Of a stretch of 64,000 nucleotides of DNA, positions 1 through 7,852 are shown piece by piece. The notes under the pieces were generated by a model. It worked only from the letters and a program-made list of their open reading frames with translations, was not told where the DNA came from and ran no database searches. The stretch is from Methylobacterium aerolatum (GTDB taxonomy: Bacteria > Pseudomonadota > Alphaproteobacteria > Rhizobiales > Beijerinckiaceae). Positions within the stretch are counted from its first letter, which is position 1. Each line of letters begins with the position of its first letter. The DNA lies in contig NZ_BPQE01000004.1 in NCBI RefSeq assembly GCF_022179085.1, forward strand, positions 62,001 through 126,000, read 5' to 3'. A program made the position numbers and the translations under genes.

Positions 1-371
1 ATGAGGGCGGAGTTGCCGCCGTGGCTGCTGACGACGACGAGGCGGCGGCACCCGCTCCGGGCGATGCCGGCGCCGATCTCGGTCCAGGCCGCCAGCGCCG
101 TCGCGGCGGTGAGGCTGAGGGTGCCGGCGAAGGTGTCGTGCTCGTCGGACTTGCCCACGGTCTGGACCGGCAGGACGAGCACGTCGAGGTCGCGCGGCGT
201 CAGGGCGGCGACCCGGTCGAGGTAGCCCTGCGCGATGACCGTGTCGGTGGAGAGGGGCAGGTGTGGCCCGTGCTGCTCCGTCGCCGCCACCGGCAGGACG
301 GCCACGGCCCGGCTGAGCTCGGCTCCGGCGAGGTCCCCGGTGGTGAGGTCGCCCCAGTTGCGTGCGCCCAT
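1..371 (-). CDS. Creatininase-family amidohydrolase, partial (C-terminus off the window edge)
   Basis: The reading frame starts with ATG at 371 on the minus strand and runs off the left edge, so only the first 123 residues are visible. The N-terminus carries the metal-binding segment TEQHGPHLPLSTD, with Glu32, His34 and Asp43 matching the spacing of the zinc/manganese ligands of creatininase. A second motif, SSHGGN (His117), closes the visible part. Family members hydrolyse cyclic or linear amide bonds (creatinine, formamides, or peptides as in MftE), and the substrate cannot be set from this fragment. It lies 53 bases downstream of cheZ on the same strand and may share its transcript. Confidence 0.85.
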   Translation of the reverse strand, partial: MGARNWGDLTTGDLAGAELSRAVAVLPVAATEQHGPHLPLSTDTVIAQGYLDRVAALTPRDLDVLVLPVQTVGKSDEHDTFAGTLSLTAATALAAWTEIGAGIARSGCRRLVVVSSHGGNSAL

Positions 372-424
372 CCCGCGCCCTTCCCACGCTGCGCGACGGC
401 GTCGGCCGGTCGCGGGGGGTGGTT

Positions 425-961
425 CTACGCGAACAGCGCGTCGATGTCGTCCTGGCTGGTGGCGATCGCGGCGTCCTGCGGGCCGTTGAGCAGCAGCGTT
501 TCGGCGCGTTCCTGCCGGGCGCGCTCCACGGGATCGGAGCTGATCGCGTCCCGCGCCCGCACCGCGCCGATGAACCGGTCCAGGCGCTTCTCGAAGCTCT
601 GGAGGGCATCGACCACCTTCGAGATCCGCTGGCCGGTGATGTCCTGGAACGCGCAGGCCTCGAAGATCGTGTTGACGTGCTCGTCCAAGCCCGGCCGCCC
701 GGCGGGGCCCTCGGGCAGGAGCAGCAGCGCCTCGGCGGCGGCCATGATGCGGTCGGTGGCGCCCGCCGTCGCCTGGAGGACGCTGCTGAGCTCCTCGTGC
801 GCCATGGGGATGCGGTCGCGGCTCATCTCGTTGGGCCGCAGGGCCGCAATCTCCTCGCGCATGCTGGTGATGTAGTCGGCGATCTGCATCAGTTCCGAGA
901 CGATCGTCGCGGACTCGAAATCCTGGACCTCGGACCGGTCCTTCCGCTGCGCCTTGGCCAT
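425..961 (-). CDS. cheZ: Protein phosphatase CheZ
   Basis: This 178-residue, mostly helical protein carries the CheZ signature CAFQDITGQRISKVVDAL at about residues 103-120. Gln106, Asp107 and Gln111 correspond to the region that dephosphorylates phospho-CheY. The last ten residues, SQDDIDALFA, resemble the acidic/hydrophobic C-terminal peptide with which CheZ docks on CheY. The gene directly follows the cheY-like gene on the same strand (92-base gap), so the pair probably forms a phosphorylation/dephosphorylation module for flagellar switching. No other chemotaxis or flagellar genes are visible here. Confidence 0.88.
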   Translation of the reverse strand: MAKAQRKDRSEVQDFESATIVSELMQIADYITSMREEIAALRPNEMSRDRIPMAHEELSSVLQATAGATDRIMAAAEALLLLPEGPAGRPGLDEHVNTIFEACAFQDITGQRISKVVDALQSFEKRLDRFIGAVRARDAISSDPVERARQERAETLLLNGPQDAAIATSQDDIDALFA

Positions 962-1053
962 TCTGTCACCTCACCGTGCCGGATCGTCACGAAAGGGCGC
1001 GGGCGCCCGGAGGCGCGTTCCGGAGCGCGCCCCGGGCTTGCGCACCGGTCCGG

Positions 1054-1437
1054 TCAGCTGCCGCAGACGGCCTCGATCTTCGACTTCAGCGTCGCCGCGT
1101 TGAAGGGCTTGACGATGTAGTTGTTCACACCGGCCTTCTTGGCGGCGATGACGTTCTCGGTCTTCGACTCGGCGGTGACCATGATGAACGGCGTCGTGCG
1201 CAGGCCCTCGTCGGCGCGGACATGGCGCAGCAACTCGTAGCCGGTCATCGGCTCCATGTTCCAGTCCGAGATCACGAGGCCGTACTTGCGGCCCTTCATC
1301 CGGGCGAGGGCGGCCGTGCCGTCGGAGGCGTCGTCGACCTCCTCGAAGCCGAGCTGCTTGAGCAGGTTGCGGATGATGCGGACCATCGTCTGGTAGTCGT
1401 CGACGACGAGGATCGGCATGCTCAGGTCGAGAGCCAT
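1054..1437 (-). CDS. cheY: Single-domain response regulator, CheY type
   Basis: This 127-residue receiver domain has no output domain. Acidic pocket residues Asp13 and Asp14, phosphoacceptor Asp58 (in VISDWNMEP), switch Thr88 and Lys110 (in YIVKPF) are all present, so it should be an active CheY that signals to the flagellar motor or another partner. The ATG at 1437 is chosen because it begins right before the conserved MPILVVDD strand and has a GGAG ribosome-binding site about ten bases upstream. An in-frame upstream start would add a basic, poorly conserved tail. It precedes cheZ on the same strand. Confidence 0.92.
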   Translation of the reverse strand: MALDLSMPILVVDDYQTMVRIIRNLLKQLGFEEVDDASDGTAALARMKGRKYGLVISDWNMEPMTGYELLRHVRADEGLRTTPFIMVTAESKTENVIAAKKAGVNNYIVKPFNAATLKSKIEAVCGS

Positions 1438-1696
1438 GGACGAAATGCTCCGAAATAGAAACCGGGGCGCGTCGCACCCGGGGCGTTGGACTGTCCGTCG
1501 CCGGCGGCGGGGCCGCACGGAACCTTTGACAACCGTAGCGGGAACTGCGTTGCAAAGGGGTTAAGCGGGTCGTCCATGCCTCGCTTGACCCGCCGGGTCC
1601 GTTTCGGCAGGGTCCGCGGGGTCCGGTCCCCGGCAGCCCCTGCGGGCCGGGGCGCCGGCAGGACCGATCCCGCTCCGATGTCCCCCCTCTGAGTCG

Positions 1697-2683
1697 ATGT
1701 CCCCTGGCAACGAGACGGCCGCGCGGCCCTTCCTCCTGTGTCGCGCCGACGAGCCCGTGCCGGCGGCCCTGCGCGGCGCCGTGGCGGCAATCGGCAACTT
1801 CGACGGGGTTCACCGGGGCCACCGCGCCCTCGTGGACGCCGTGCGCGACGAGGCCCGCGCCCGCGCCAGGCCCGCCGTGGCCCTGACCTTCGAGCCGCAC
1901 CCGCGCGCCTTCTTCCGGCCCGACGCGCCGATGTTCCGCCTCACCGGCCCCCGGGCGAAGGAGGTGCTCTTCGCCCGCAGCGGCCTCGACGGGCTGATCG
2001 TCCGGCGATTCGACGCCACCCTCGCCGCGACGGGCGCGCGGGCCTTCGTGCAGGGCCTGCTGCGGGACGATCTCGGCCTGTCCGGCGTCGTGGTGGGGCA
2101 CGATTTCCATTTCGGCCGGGCGCGGGAGGGGACGCCCGCCGTGCTCGAGGCGCTGTGCGCCGAGGCCGGGCTCACCTGCCGCCTCGTGGCGCCCGTGGCC
2201 CTGCCCGGCGAGGACGAGGCGGTGTCCTCCAGCAAGATCCGGGCGGCCCTGGCCGGGGGCGACGTGGCCCGCGCCAACGCGCTGCTCGGCTACCGCTGGG
2301 TGGTGATGGCGGCGGTGCGCCACGGCGACAAGCGCGGGCGGACCCTGGGCTACCCCACCGCCAACCTCGCCCTGCCGGATTGCGACCTCGCCCACGGCAT
2401 CTACGCCGTTCGCGTCCGCCTGCCCGACGGAACGGTGAGGGACGGCGTGGCGAGCTACGGCCGCCGCCCGACCTTCGACGACGGCGCGCCGCTCCTGGAG
2501 GTCCACCTGTTCGACTTCGCGGGCGACCTCTACGGGCAGGAACTCGCTGTGGAGTTCGTCGGCTACATCCGGGGCGAGGAGCGCTTCGACAGTGCGGAGG
2601 CGCTGATCGCCCGGATGGACATCGACTCGGCGGAGGCCCGGCGGATGCTCGCCGCCGACACGGTTCCCTCCGTCCTCGCCTGA
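1697..2683 (+). CDS. ribF: Bifunctional riboflavin kinase / FAD synthetase
   Basis: The 328-residue protein phosphorylates riboflavin to FMN and then adenylylates it to FAD in the cytoplasm. The N-terminal nucleotidyltransferase domain has IGNFDGVHRGH (residues 32-42, the HxGH-type motif) and GHDFHFG. A later SSSKIR segment matches the second nucleotide-binding signature. The C-terminal kinase domain begins near residue 200 and contains GRTLGYPTANL with the GxPTAN flavin/ATP motif. Length is typical for the family. It is divergent from cheY and followed after 51 bases by the DUF2093 gene. Confidence 0.97.
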   Translation: MSPGNETAARPFLLCRADEPVPAALRGAVAAIGNFDGVHRGHRALVDAVRDEARARARPAVALTFEPHPRAFFRPDAPMFRLTGPRAKEVLFARSGLDGLIVRRFDATLAATGARAFVQGLLRDDLGLSGVVVGHDFHFGRAREGTPAVLEALCAEAGLTCRLVAPVALPGEDEAVSSSKIRAALAGGDVARANALLGYRWVVMAAVRHGDKRGRTLGYPTANLALPDCDLAHGIYAVRVRLPDGTVRDGVASYGRRPTFDDGAPLLEVHLFDFAGDLYGQELAVEFVGYIRGEERFDSAEALIARMDIDSAEARRMLAADTVPSVLA

Positions 2684-2734
2684 GGCATCGGAACCGGTAT
2701 AGAAGAGGCCGCGAGACAGCGTCGGAGGCGTGAA

Positions 2735-2953
2735 GTGCTGGGCCGGTTGGAGCGGGGAAACACGGGCGAGGCCGTCGTGGCCTACGGGGACGGCACCATG
2801 CGGGTCGTCAAGCCCGGCAGCTTCGTGCGCTGCGCGGTGACCGGCGAGGCGATCCCCCTGGACGAGCTGCGCTACTGGAGCGCCACCCGGCAGGAGGCCT
2901 ACGCCTCGCCGGAGGCCATCCTGCAGCGGCTGAAGGAAACCGGGCGGCCGTAA
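2735..2953 (+). CDS. DUF2093 domain-containing small protein
   Basis: This 72-residue protein matches the DUF2093 family of alphaproteobacteria. The central segment KPGSFVRCAVTGEAIPLDEL and the RYWSATRQEAYASPE stretch are the recognisable core. It starts with GTG at 2735 and has GGAGG at 2724-2728, six bases upstream, which supports this start. Function is unknown. It follows ribF closely on the same strand and is probably cotranscribed with it. Confidence 0.85.
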   Translation: MLGRLERGNTGEAVVAYGDGTMRVVKPGSFVRCAVTGEAIPLDELRYWSATRQEAYASPEAILQRLKETGRP

Positions 2954-2961
2954 CCGTTCAC

Positions 2962-3055
2962 CGTCCTTGCGAGCGCGAGCCGAAGCGATTCAGGGATGCG
3001 CCACGGTCGGAACCGGCCCGCTGCCCTGGATTGCTTCGCTTCACTCGCAAGGACG
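2962..3055. repeat. Palindromic repeat family A, copy 1
   Basis: Inverted repeat whose outer arms are CGTCCTTGCGAGCG and its complement, with an inner CAGGG...CCCTG pair. Near-identical copies occur at 18667-18758 and 63888-63979. It lies between convergent genes. Confidence 0.85.
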
Positions 3056-3147
3056 CGGAGGGAAGGCGGCGCCGGCATGGCTGATCCGGCCAGACGCTTG
3101 GGATGCGGCTGCGATGGCGATCGTTGCAGAATTGCTCCCACCCTCGA

Positions 3148-3258
3148 CCTCATCCTGGGGTGCCGGAGCGTAGCGGAGCCCTCGAAGGAGGGCTCCAGAC
3201 TGCACCGCGCTCACCGGAGCCCTCCTTCGAGGCGGCTTCGCCGCACCTCAGGATGAGG
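3148..3258. repeat. Palindromic repeat family B, copy 1
   Basis: Inverted repeat with outer arms CCTCATCCTGGGGTGC / GCACCTCAGGATGAGG and inner arms CTCGAAGGAGGGCTCC / GAGCCCTCCTTCGAG. A second copy is at 31797-31905. Confidence 0.85.
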
Positions 3259-3364
3259 GGGTTGAAGGGATGGAGGGGCTCTCCGGCAAGCCTTCGCGGA
3301 CAACGAATCGTCTCAAGCGTTTTCGGTTCGACCTGGATCGCAGCGGTTCAGCGGAATGCGCAGG

Positions 3365-3472
3365 CTCCCTTCCCTTCTGGGGAGGGGAAGGGGTGGGGTG
3401 GCGCAGGTGGCACCGCCGCGCGTGATGCGGCACCACCCCCACCTCCCACTGCTCCCCACAAGGGGGAGGAGA
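3365..3472. repeat. Palindromic repeat family C, copy 1
   Basis: G-rich/C-rich inverted repeat (TCTGGGGAGGGGAAGGGG against CCACCCCC and CTCCCC arms). It resembles the copy at 26341-26448 most closely. With families A and B it fills the 2954-3512 interval, where no gene was found. Confidence 0.75.
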
Positions 3473-3512
3473 GCGCATCGCGCCACCTGATCCAAGTTTG
3501 ATCGAAACCGCC

Positions 3513-4448
3513 CTAATCCCGCTTGTCGCCCGGCTCCGGTGTGGGCCGGAGGCCGAGGCGCTCCAGGCAGACCTCCTGCACGATCCGCTGCAACACGCCG
3601 ATGCGTTCGGCCAGCCAGTCCAGTTCTTCGGTCGTGATGCGATAGTGGCGCGAGTAGCGCGCCTTCACGTAGGCATCGTGCAGCAGGTTGAAGCGGCGGC
3701 GGCTGAGCCGCGTGTTGCGCGGCCATGCCTCCACCAGCCGCCGATCGACGCCCTCGGCAATGGGGCGCAGTCGGCGGAGGGCGTGAAGCTTCGGGCTGTA
3801 GAGCGTCAGGACAAGCAGCGTGCAGTGAAACAAGCCTTCCGTGACCTGATGCAAGTCGAAAGCGGCCTGTCGGTTCGAACCCTGATCCATGAGAAAGCGA
3901 GCCGCTCGAAATCGTCTTGCGGCATCGTCAAACCACGTCTCGTAGTGGAGCCACGCCTCATCTCGGCGCGTCTCCGGGGTGAGCGCCCCCGGCTCGGCGA
4001 GCGGAAAGCCCGACGCCTCGTAGAGGGTGATGCCGTCCCGGAAGATGTCCGTGAAGAACGGCCGCCCCCGGGCCATCTGGTCGTTCACGTCCGCGTGGCT
4101 GTGGACGATCAGGCTCACCGATGCGGTGTGGAACGACTTGAGCATCTCGCTCTGGACGAAGCGGTCCCGCACCGGGTCCCACAGATCGATCTCATCGACC
4201 AGATCGTCGTGGTTCACGACGACGAGCAGGTCGTAATCGGAAAAATAGCCGGAGGCCCGGTCCTCCACCCAGCCGCCGCGGGCGTGCGAACCGTAGAGCA
4301 CCACCCGGACGATGCGCCCGCGCCGCTTGCGGTCGGACAGTTTTCCCTTCTGGAACGCGTCGAACTCCTCGAACAGGATCGCCACCGTGCGGGCGAGGTC
4401 CCGGCGCTTGCGGAGCGGCAGGTGGGCGAGGCGGTCGTCGAGAATCAT
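3513..4448 (-). CDS. Nucleotidyltransferase plus HEPN domain protein
   Basis: This 311-residue protein appears to join a minimal nucleotidyltransferase domain to a HEPN-like helical domain. The first carries LYGSHARGGW (Gly53, Ser54) and FSDYDLLVVV with metal-binding Asp71 and Asp73. The second half includes the R-x4-H pattern RFNLLH near residue 253 and the following DAYVKARYSRH segment. MNT and HEPN proteins often form toxin/antitoxin pairs in which the MNT part AMPylates the HEPN RNase; here both lie in one chain. ATG 4448 directly precedes the conserved N-terminus, but no strong ribosome-binding site is visible. It stands alone next to a repeat-filled gap. Confidence 0.75.
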   Translation of the reverse strand: MILDDRLAHLPLRKRRDLARTVAILFEEFDAFQKGKLSDRKRRGRIVRVVLYGSHARGGWVEDRASGYFSDYDLLVVVNHDDLVDEIDLWDPVRDRFVQSEMLKSFHTASVSLIVHSHADVNDQMARGRPFFTDIFRDGITLYEASGFPLAEPGALTPETRRDEAWLHYETWFDDAARRFRAARFLMDQGSNRQAAFDLHQVTEGLFHCTLLVLTLYSPKLHALRRLRPIAEGVDRRLVEAWPRNTRLSRRRFNLLHDAYVKARYSRHYRITTEELDWLAERIGVLQRIVQEVCLERLGLRPTPEPGDKRD

Positions 4449-4575
4449 CGGGTTGCCACGGAGACGAGCGCTCAGTAGCCGACACGCCCCATCCTGGCGA
4501 GGCGCGGGCCGGAGGTCGGGAGGGCGAGGCCCGGAACGGGCTTTGCGTCGCGGGCCGCCCTCGCCTATTCGCGGG

Positions 4576-6204
4576 ATGACCGCCGCCGGAGCACCCATCG
4601 GAACAGCCATGCCCGAGACCCCGATCTTCTCCTCCGCCGCCGTCGCCGCGCCCCACAGCCTCGCGGCCAGGGCGGGCCAGACCGTCCTCGCGCAAGGCGG
4701 CAACGCCATCGAGGCGATGGTGGCGATGGCCGCCTCCATCGCCGTCGTCTACCCGCACATGAACGGGCTCGGCGGCGACGGCTTCTGGCTCGTGCGGGAG
4801 CGCAACGGACGCGTGCGCGGCATCGAGGCCTGCGGACCGGCGGGCCGCGCGGCCACCATCGCCCGCTACCGGGAGAAGGGCTACGACGCGATTCCTCCGC
4901 GCGGGCCGGAGGCGATGGTGACGGTGGCCGGGACCGTCGGCGGGTGGGAGCTGGCGCTCGCCCTCTCGCAGGCGCTCGGCGGGCGCCTTCCCCTCGCGAC
5001 GCTGCTGGCCGACGCCATCGGCCAAGCCCGCGACGGCGTGCCGGTCTCCGCGAGCGAGGCGCGCTACGCGCCGCAGGCCGGCGACACCCTGCACGACGCG
5101 CCGAACTTCGCCGCGACCTTCCTGAAGGACGGCCAGCCCTTCGCGGCCGGTGAAACCCGCCGCCTGCCGGCCCTCGCGCAGACGCTGGAGCACCTCGCCC
5201 ATGCCGGGCTCGACGACTTCTACCGGGGCGATATCGGCCGCGAGATCGGCGCCGACCTCGAACGGCTCGGCGCCCCGGTCTCCCGCGCGGACCTCGAAGC
5301 CTACCGTCCCGCCGAGCGCGCACCGCTGACCCTGCGCCGCCGCGCCGCGACGCTCTACAACTTCCCGCCGCCGACCCAGGGGCTGGCCGCCCTGCTGATC
5401 CTCGGCATGTTCGACCGGCTGACCATCGCCGAGGCGGAATCGGCGGCCCACTACCACGGGATGATCGAGGCGACGAAGCGCGCCTTCGCCATCCGCGACC
5501 GGGTGGTGACCGATTTCTCCCGCCTGCGGCACGACCCCGCCGCCTTCCTCGATTCGCAGCGCCTCGCCGCCGAGGCCGCGCGGATCGACTTGGCGCGGGC
5601 GGCCTCGATCCCCGTCGTCTCCCATACCGGCGACACGGTGTGGATGGGGGCGATCGACAAGGACGGCCTCGCCGTCTCTTTCATCCAGTCGGTCTACTGG
5701 GAATACGGCTCCGGCACGGTGCTGCCCCGGACGGGCCTCGCGTGGCTCAACCGGGGCGTGTCCTTCTCCCTCGACCCCGCCGCCGTGAACCCCCTGGAGC
5801 CGGGCCGGCGGCCGTTCCACACGCTCATTCCCGCGCTCGCCACCTTCGACGACGGCCGGGTGATGGCCTACGGCTCGATGGGCGGCGACGGCCAGCCGCA
5901 ATTCCAGGCGCAGATCTTCGCGCGCTATGCCGATTACGGGATGTCGGTGGCCGACGCCGTCGATGCCCCGCGCCTGCTCTACGGCCGCACCTGGGGGGCG
6001 CCGTCGCTGAGCGTGAAGGTGGAGGACCGGTTCGACCCGGCCCACCTCTCCGCGCTGGAGCGGATGGGCCACGAGATCGAGCCGGTGGGCAGCGGCTACA
6101 GCGACACGCTGGGCCACGCGGGGATGCTGGTGCGACACCCCGGCGACGGCCGCATCGCCGCCACGCACGATCCCCGCTCCGACGGCGGCGCCGAGGGGTT
6201 GTAG
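4576..6204 (+). CDS. Gamma-glutamyltransferase family protein (Ntn hydrolase)
   Basis: The protein of about 542 residues has the GGT fold: AARAGQTVLAQGGNAIEAMVA near the start, the NGLGGDGF region, and an autoprocessing segment SHTGDTVW in which Thr354 aligns with the usual nucleophile. Family members transfer or hydrolyse gamma-glutamyl groups, or act as cephalosporin-acylase-like amidases. The residue before the nucleophile is Asp rather than the usual Thr. No signal peptide is obvious, unlike periplasmic GGTs. An alternative start is ATG 4609 (MPETPIF). The substrate is not determined by context. Confidence 0.85.
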   Translation: MTAAGAPIGTAMPETPIFSSAAVAAPHSLAARAGQTVLAQGGNAIEAMVAMAASIAVVYPHMNGLGGDGFWLVRERNGRVRGIEACGPAGRAATIARYREKGYDAIPPRGPEAMVTVAGTVGGWELALALSQALGGRLPLATLLADAIGQARDGVPVSASEARYAPQAGDTLHDAPNFAATFLKDGQPFAAGETRRLPALAQTLEHLAHAGLDDFYRGDIGREIGADLERLGAPVSRADLEAYRPAERAPLTLRRRAATLYNFPPPTQGLAALLILGMFDRLTIAEAESAAHYHGMIEATKRAFAIRDRVVTDFSRLRHDPAAFLDSQRLAAEAARIDLARAASIPVVSHTGDTVWMGAIDKDGLAVSFIQSVYWEYGSGTVLPRTGLAWLNRGVSFSLDPAAVNPLEPGRRPFHTLIPALATFDDGRVMAYGSMGGDGQPQFQAQIFARYADYGMSVADAVDAPRLLYGRTWGAPSLSVKVEDRFDPAHLSALERMGHEIEPVGSGYSDTLGHAGMLVRHPGDGRIAATHDPRSDGGAEGL

Positions 6205-6212
6205 AGGCGTTG

Positions 6213-6306
6213 CCCAAGGGCCGAGCCCTTGGGTGGGTCGTCGCGGTGAAACCTTGAATTGCAGGGCTCTGCCCTGCACCCGCAAAAGTTCTAGGACCTT
6301 TTGAAA
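6213..6306. repeat. Intergenic hairpin element family D, copy 1
   Basis: It starts with the hairpin CCCAAGGGCCGAGCCCTTGGG, then one GTGGGTC unit, then GCAGGGCTCTGCCCTGC and ACCCGCAAAAG. The same order of parts recurs at 46786-46922. It lies between the GGT and DUF1275 genes. Confidence 0.7.
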
Positions 6307-6364
6307 GCATGACTTGGGCGGCGCCCGCGGCATCCGTGAGGTGCCGTTAAGTGATGACGGCGCT

Positions 6365-7108
6365 ATGATGGCGTCCACCGTTGCCCGTTCCTGCCCCCGA
6401 ATCGCCATGCTGATCCACGAAGGCGCCGCGCGCACCGGCCGGACCGACGAACGTCTTGCCTGGACCTTCGCGGCCATCGCCGGAGCCTTGAACGCGGCGG
6501 GCTTCTACGCCTTTGGCGCCTATTCCGCGAACATGACCGGCAACGTCTCCTCGCTCGCCGACCATCTCGGCCTCGGCGAGGCGCGGATGGCCCTCTACGG
6601 TCTGCTCCTCGTCGCCGCCTTCATGTCGGGGGCGGCCATGGCGACCCTGCTCGTGGCGGTGGGACGCTGGCAGGGCCTGCGGGGCGTCTATGCCTACGCG
6701 GTGCTGGTGGAGGCCCTGCTGCTGACGGCGCTCGGCTGCGCGGCGCCCTGGCTGGCCGAGGGGACGCGGGAGGCGGTGCTGTCGCTCGGCCTCGGCTTCG
6801 TCCTCGGCCTGCAGAATGCCACCGTCACGCAGATCACCAATGCGCGGGTGCGCACCACGCACGTGACCGGGACCATGACGGATATCGGCATCGGCCTCGT
6901 CCAATGCCTCGCCCGGCATCCCGGCGCCGACCGGGCGCGGCTGCGGCTGCACCTCGTCACCGCCGCGGCCTTCCTGGCGGGCGGAATCGCGGGCGTGGTG
7001 GCGTTCAAGGCGATCGGGACGGCCCTGCTCATCGTGACGGGCGGGCTGCTCGCGGCGCTGGCCCTGCCCGGCATCAGCTCGGCCCGGCGGCTCCAGCTCA
7101 CAAGCTGA
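6365..7108 (+). CDS. YoaK-family DUF1275 membrane protein
   Basis: This 247-residue integral membrane protein has about six hydrophobic segments and the DUF1275 hallmarks NAAGFYAFGAYSANMTGNVSSLAD near the start and GLQNATVTQI...RTTHVTGTMTDIG in the middle. The family is widespread and functionally undefined, sometimes annotated as permease-like. ATG 6365 (the first of two adjacent ATGs) is used. ATG 6407 is an alternative and the N-terminus is therefore uncertain. It is flanked by a hairpin repeat upstream and an unrelated secreted-protein gene downstream. Confidence 0.85.
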   Translation: MMASTVARSCPRIAMLIHEGAARTGRTDERLAWTFAAIAGALNAAGFYAFGAYSANMTGNVSSLADHLGLGEARMALYGLLLVAAFMSGAAMATLLVAVGRWQGLRGVYAYAVLVEALLLTALGCAAPWLAEGTREAVLSLGLGFVLGLQNATVTQITNARVRTTHVTGTMTDIGIGLVQCLARHPGADRARLRLHLVTAAAFLAGGIAGVVAFKAIGTALLIVTGGLLAALALPGISSARRLQLTS

Positions 7109-7249
7109 ACGGGAGCTGCCAGCGGGCTTCAGGGTCGGTGCAGCGCCGCCCTGCCATTCTCTCCTCAACAGCCCGGCCAGGGCCGGCTGGGAAACACGGA
7201 ACCGGGCATCGTCGCGATGCCGGCCTCCGCCGAGCGAGAGGGATGGGTC

Positions 7250-7645
7250 ATGAAGACGTTTGCTACGCTGGCCGCCACCGCGCTGGTCATGGCCGGAACC
7301 TTCGGAGCGCCGCAGCAGGCGCAGGCGCGCGGCGGCGGTGCCATCGCGGCGGGCGTGATCGGCGGCCTCGCGGCGGGCGCCCTCCTCGGCGCCGCCATCT
7401 CCGACGCCCACGCCGCCCCGGACTACGGCTATCGCCCCGCGGGCTATGGCTACGGCTACAGCCGTCCCGCCTACGGCTATGCCCCTGTCGTCGAGGAGGA
7501 GTACGTTCCCGCCTACCGCCCGCGCCGGGTCGTCCGCACCTACGACGACGGCCCCTCCTACGGCTACCGCCCGGCGGGCTACGGCTACGGCTACGGCCGT
7601 CGCCACTGCGACCGGCCCGACGGCTACGGCTACGGCGGCTGGTAA
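7250..7645 (+). CDS. Secreted glycine/tyrosine-rich protein
   Basis: A 131-residue protein with a clear Sec signal peptide (MKTFATLAATALVMAG..., cleavage probably after AQA near residue 26). A glycine-zipper-like hydrophobic stretch follows (IAAGVIGGLAAGALLGAAI). The rest is Gly/Tyr/Pro-rich with two copies of PAGYGYGY. ATG 7250 is preceded by a GAGAGG ribosome-binding site. No enzymatic motif is visible. It probably belongs to the outer-membrane/periplasmic structural proteins common in this group, and its function is unknown. Confidence 0.8.
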   Translation: MKTFATLAATALVMAGTFGAPQQAQARGGGAIAAGVIGGLAAGALLGAAISDAHAAPDYGYRPAGYGYGYSRPAYGYAPVVEEEYVPAYRPRRVVRTYDDGPSYGYRPAGYGYGYGRRHCDRPDGYGYGGW

Positions 7646-7686
7646 GCCCCGCCGGCACGATCCGGGCGCTCCTGTCGCCCGGCCTC

Positions 7687-7710
7687 ACACCACCGCTCCG
7701 GCGGTGGTGT
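7687..7710. terminator. Hairpin between secreted protein gene and tRNA-Leu
   Basis: Perfect 10-bp stem ACACCACCGC/GCGGTGGTGT with a TCCG loop, placed between the converging ends of the secreted-protein gene and tRNA-Leu. It lacks a clean T run, so it may be a weak bidirectional terminator. Confidence 0.5.
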
Positions 7711-7731
7711 CGTCGTTCGGGGACGGGGTGA

Positions 7732-7818
<87 letters not shown>

Positions 7819-7852
7819 ATCGGGCGAGCGGTAGCGGGCCGGGGCGCCGGGA

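Noticed and set aside
2954-3512. Possible CRISPR array or small RNA cluster
   Set aside because: The repeats are three unrelated palindromes, not equal repeats separated by unique spacers, and no cas genes are present.
4192-6477. Minus-strand 761-codon frame opposite the GGT gene
   Set aside because: Antisense to the GGT gene, overlaps the NTase/HEPN gene in another frame, no domain.
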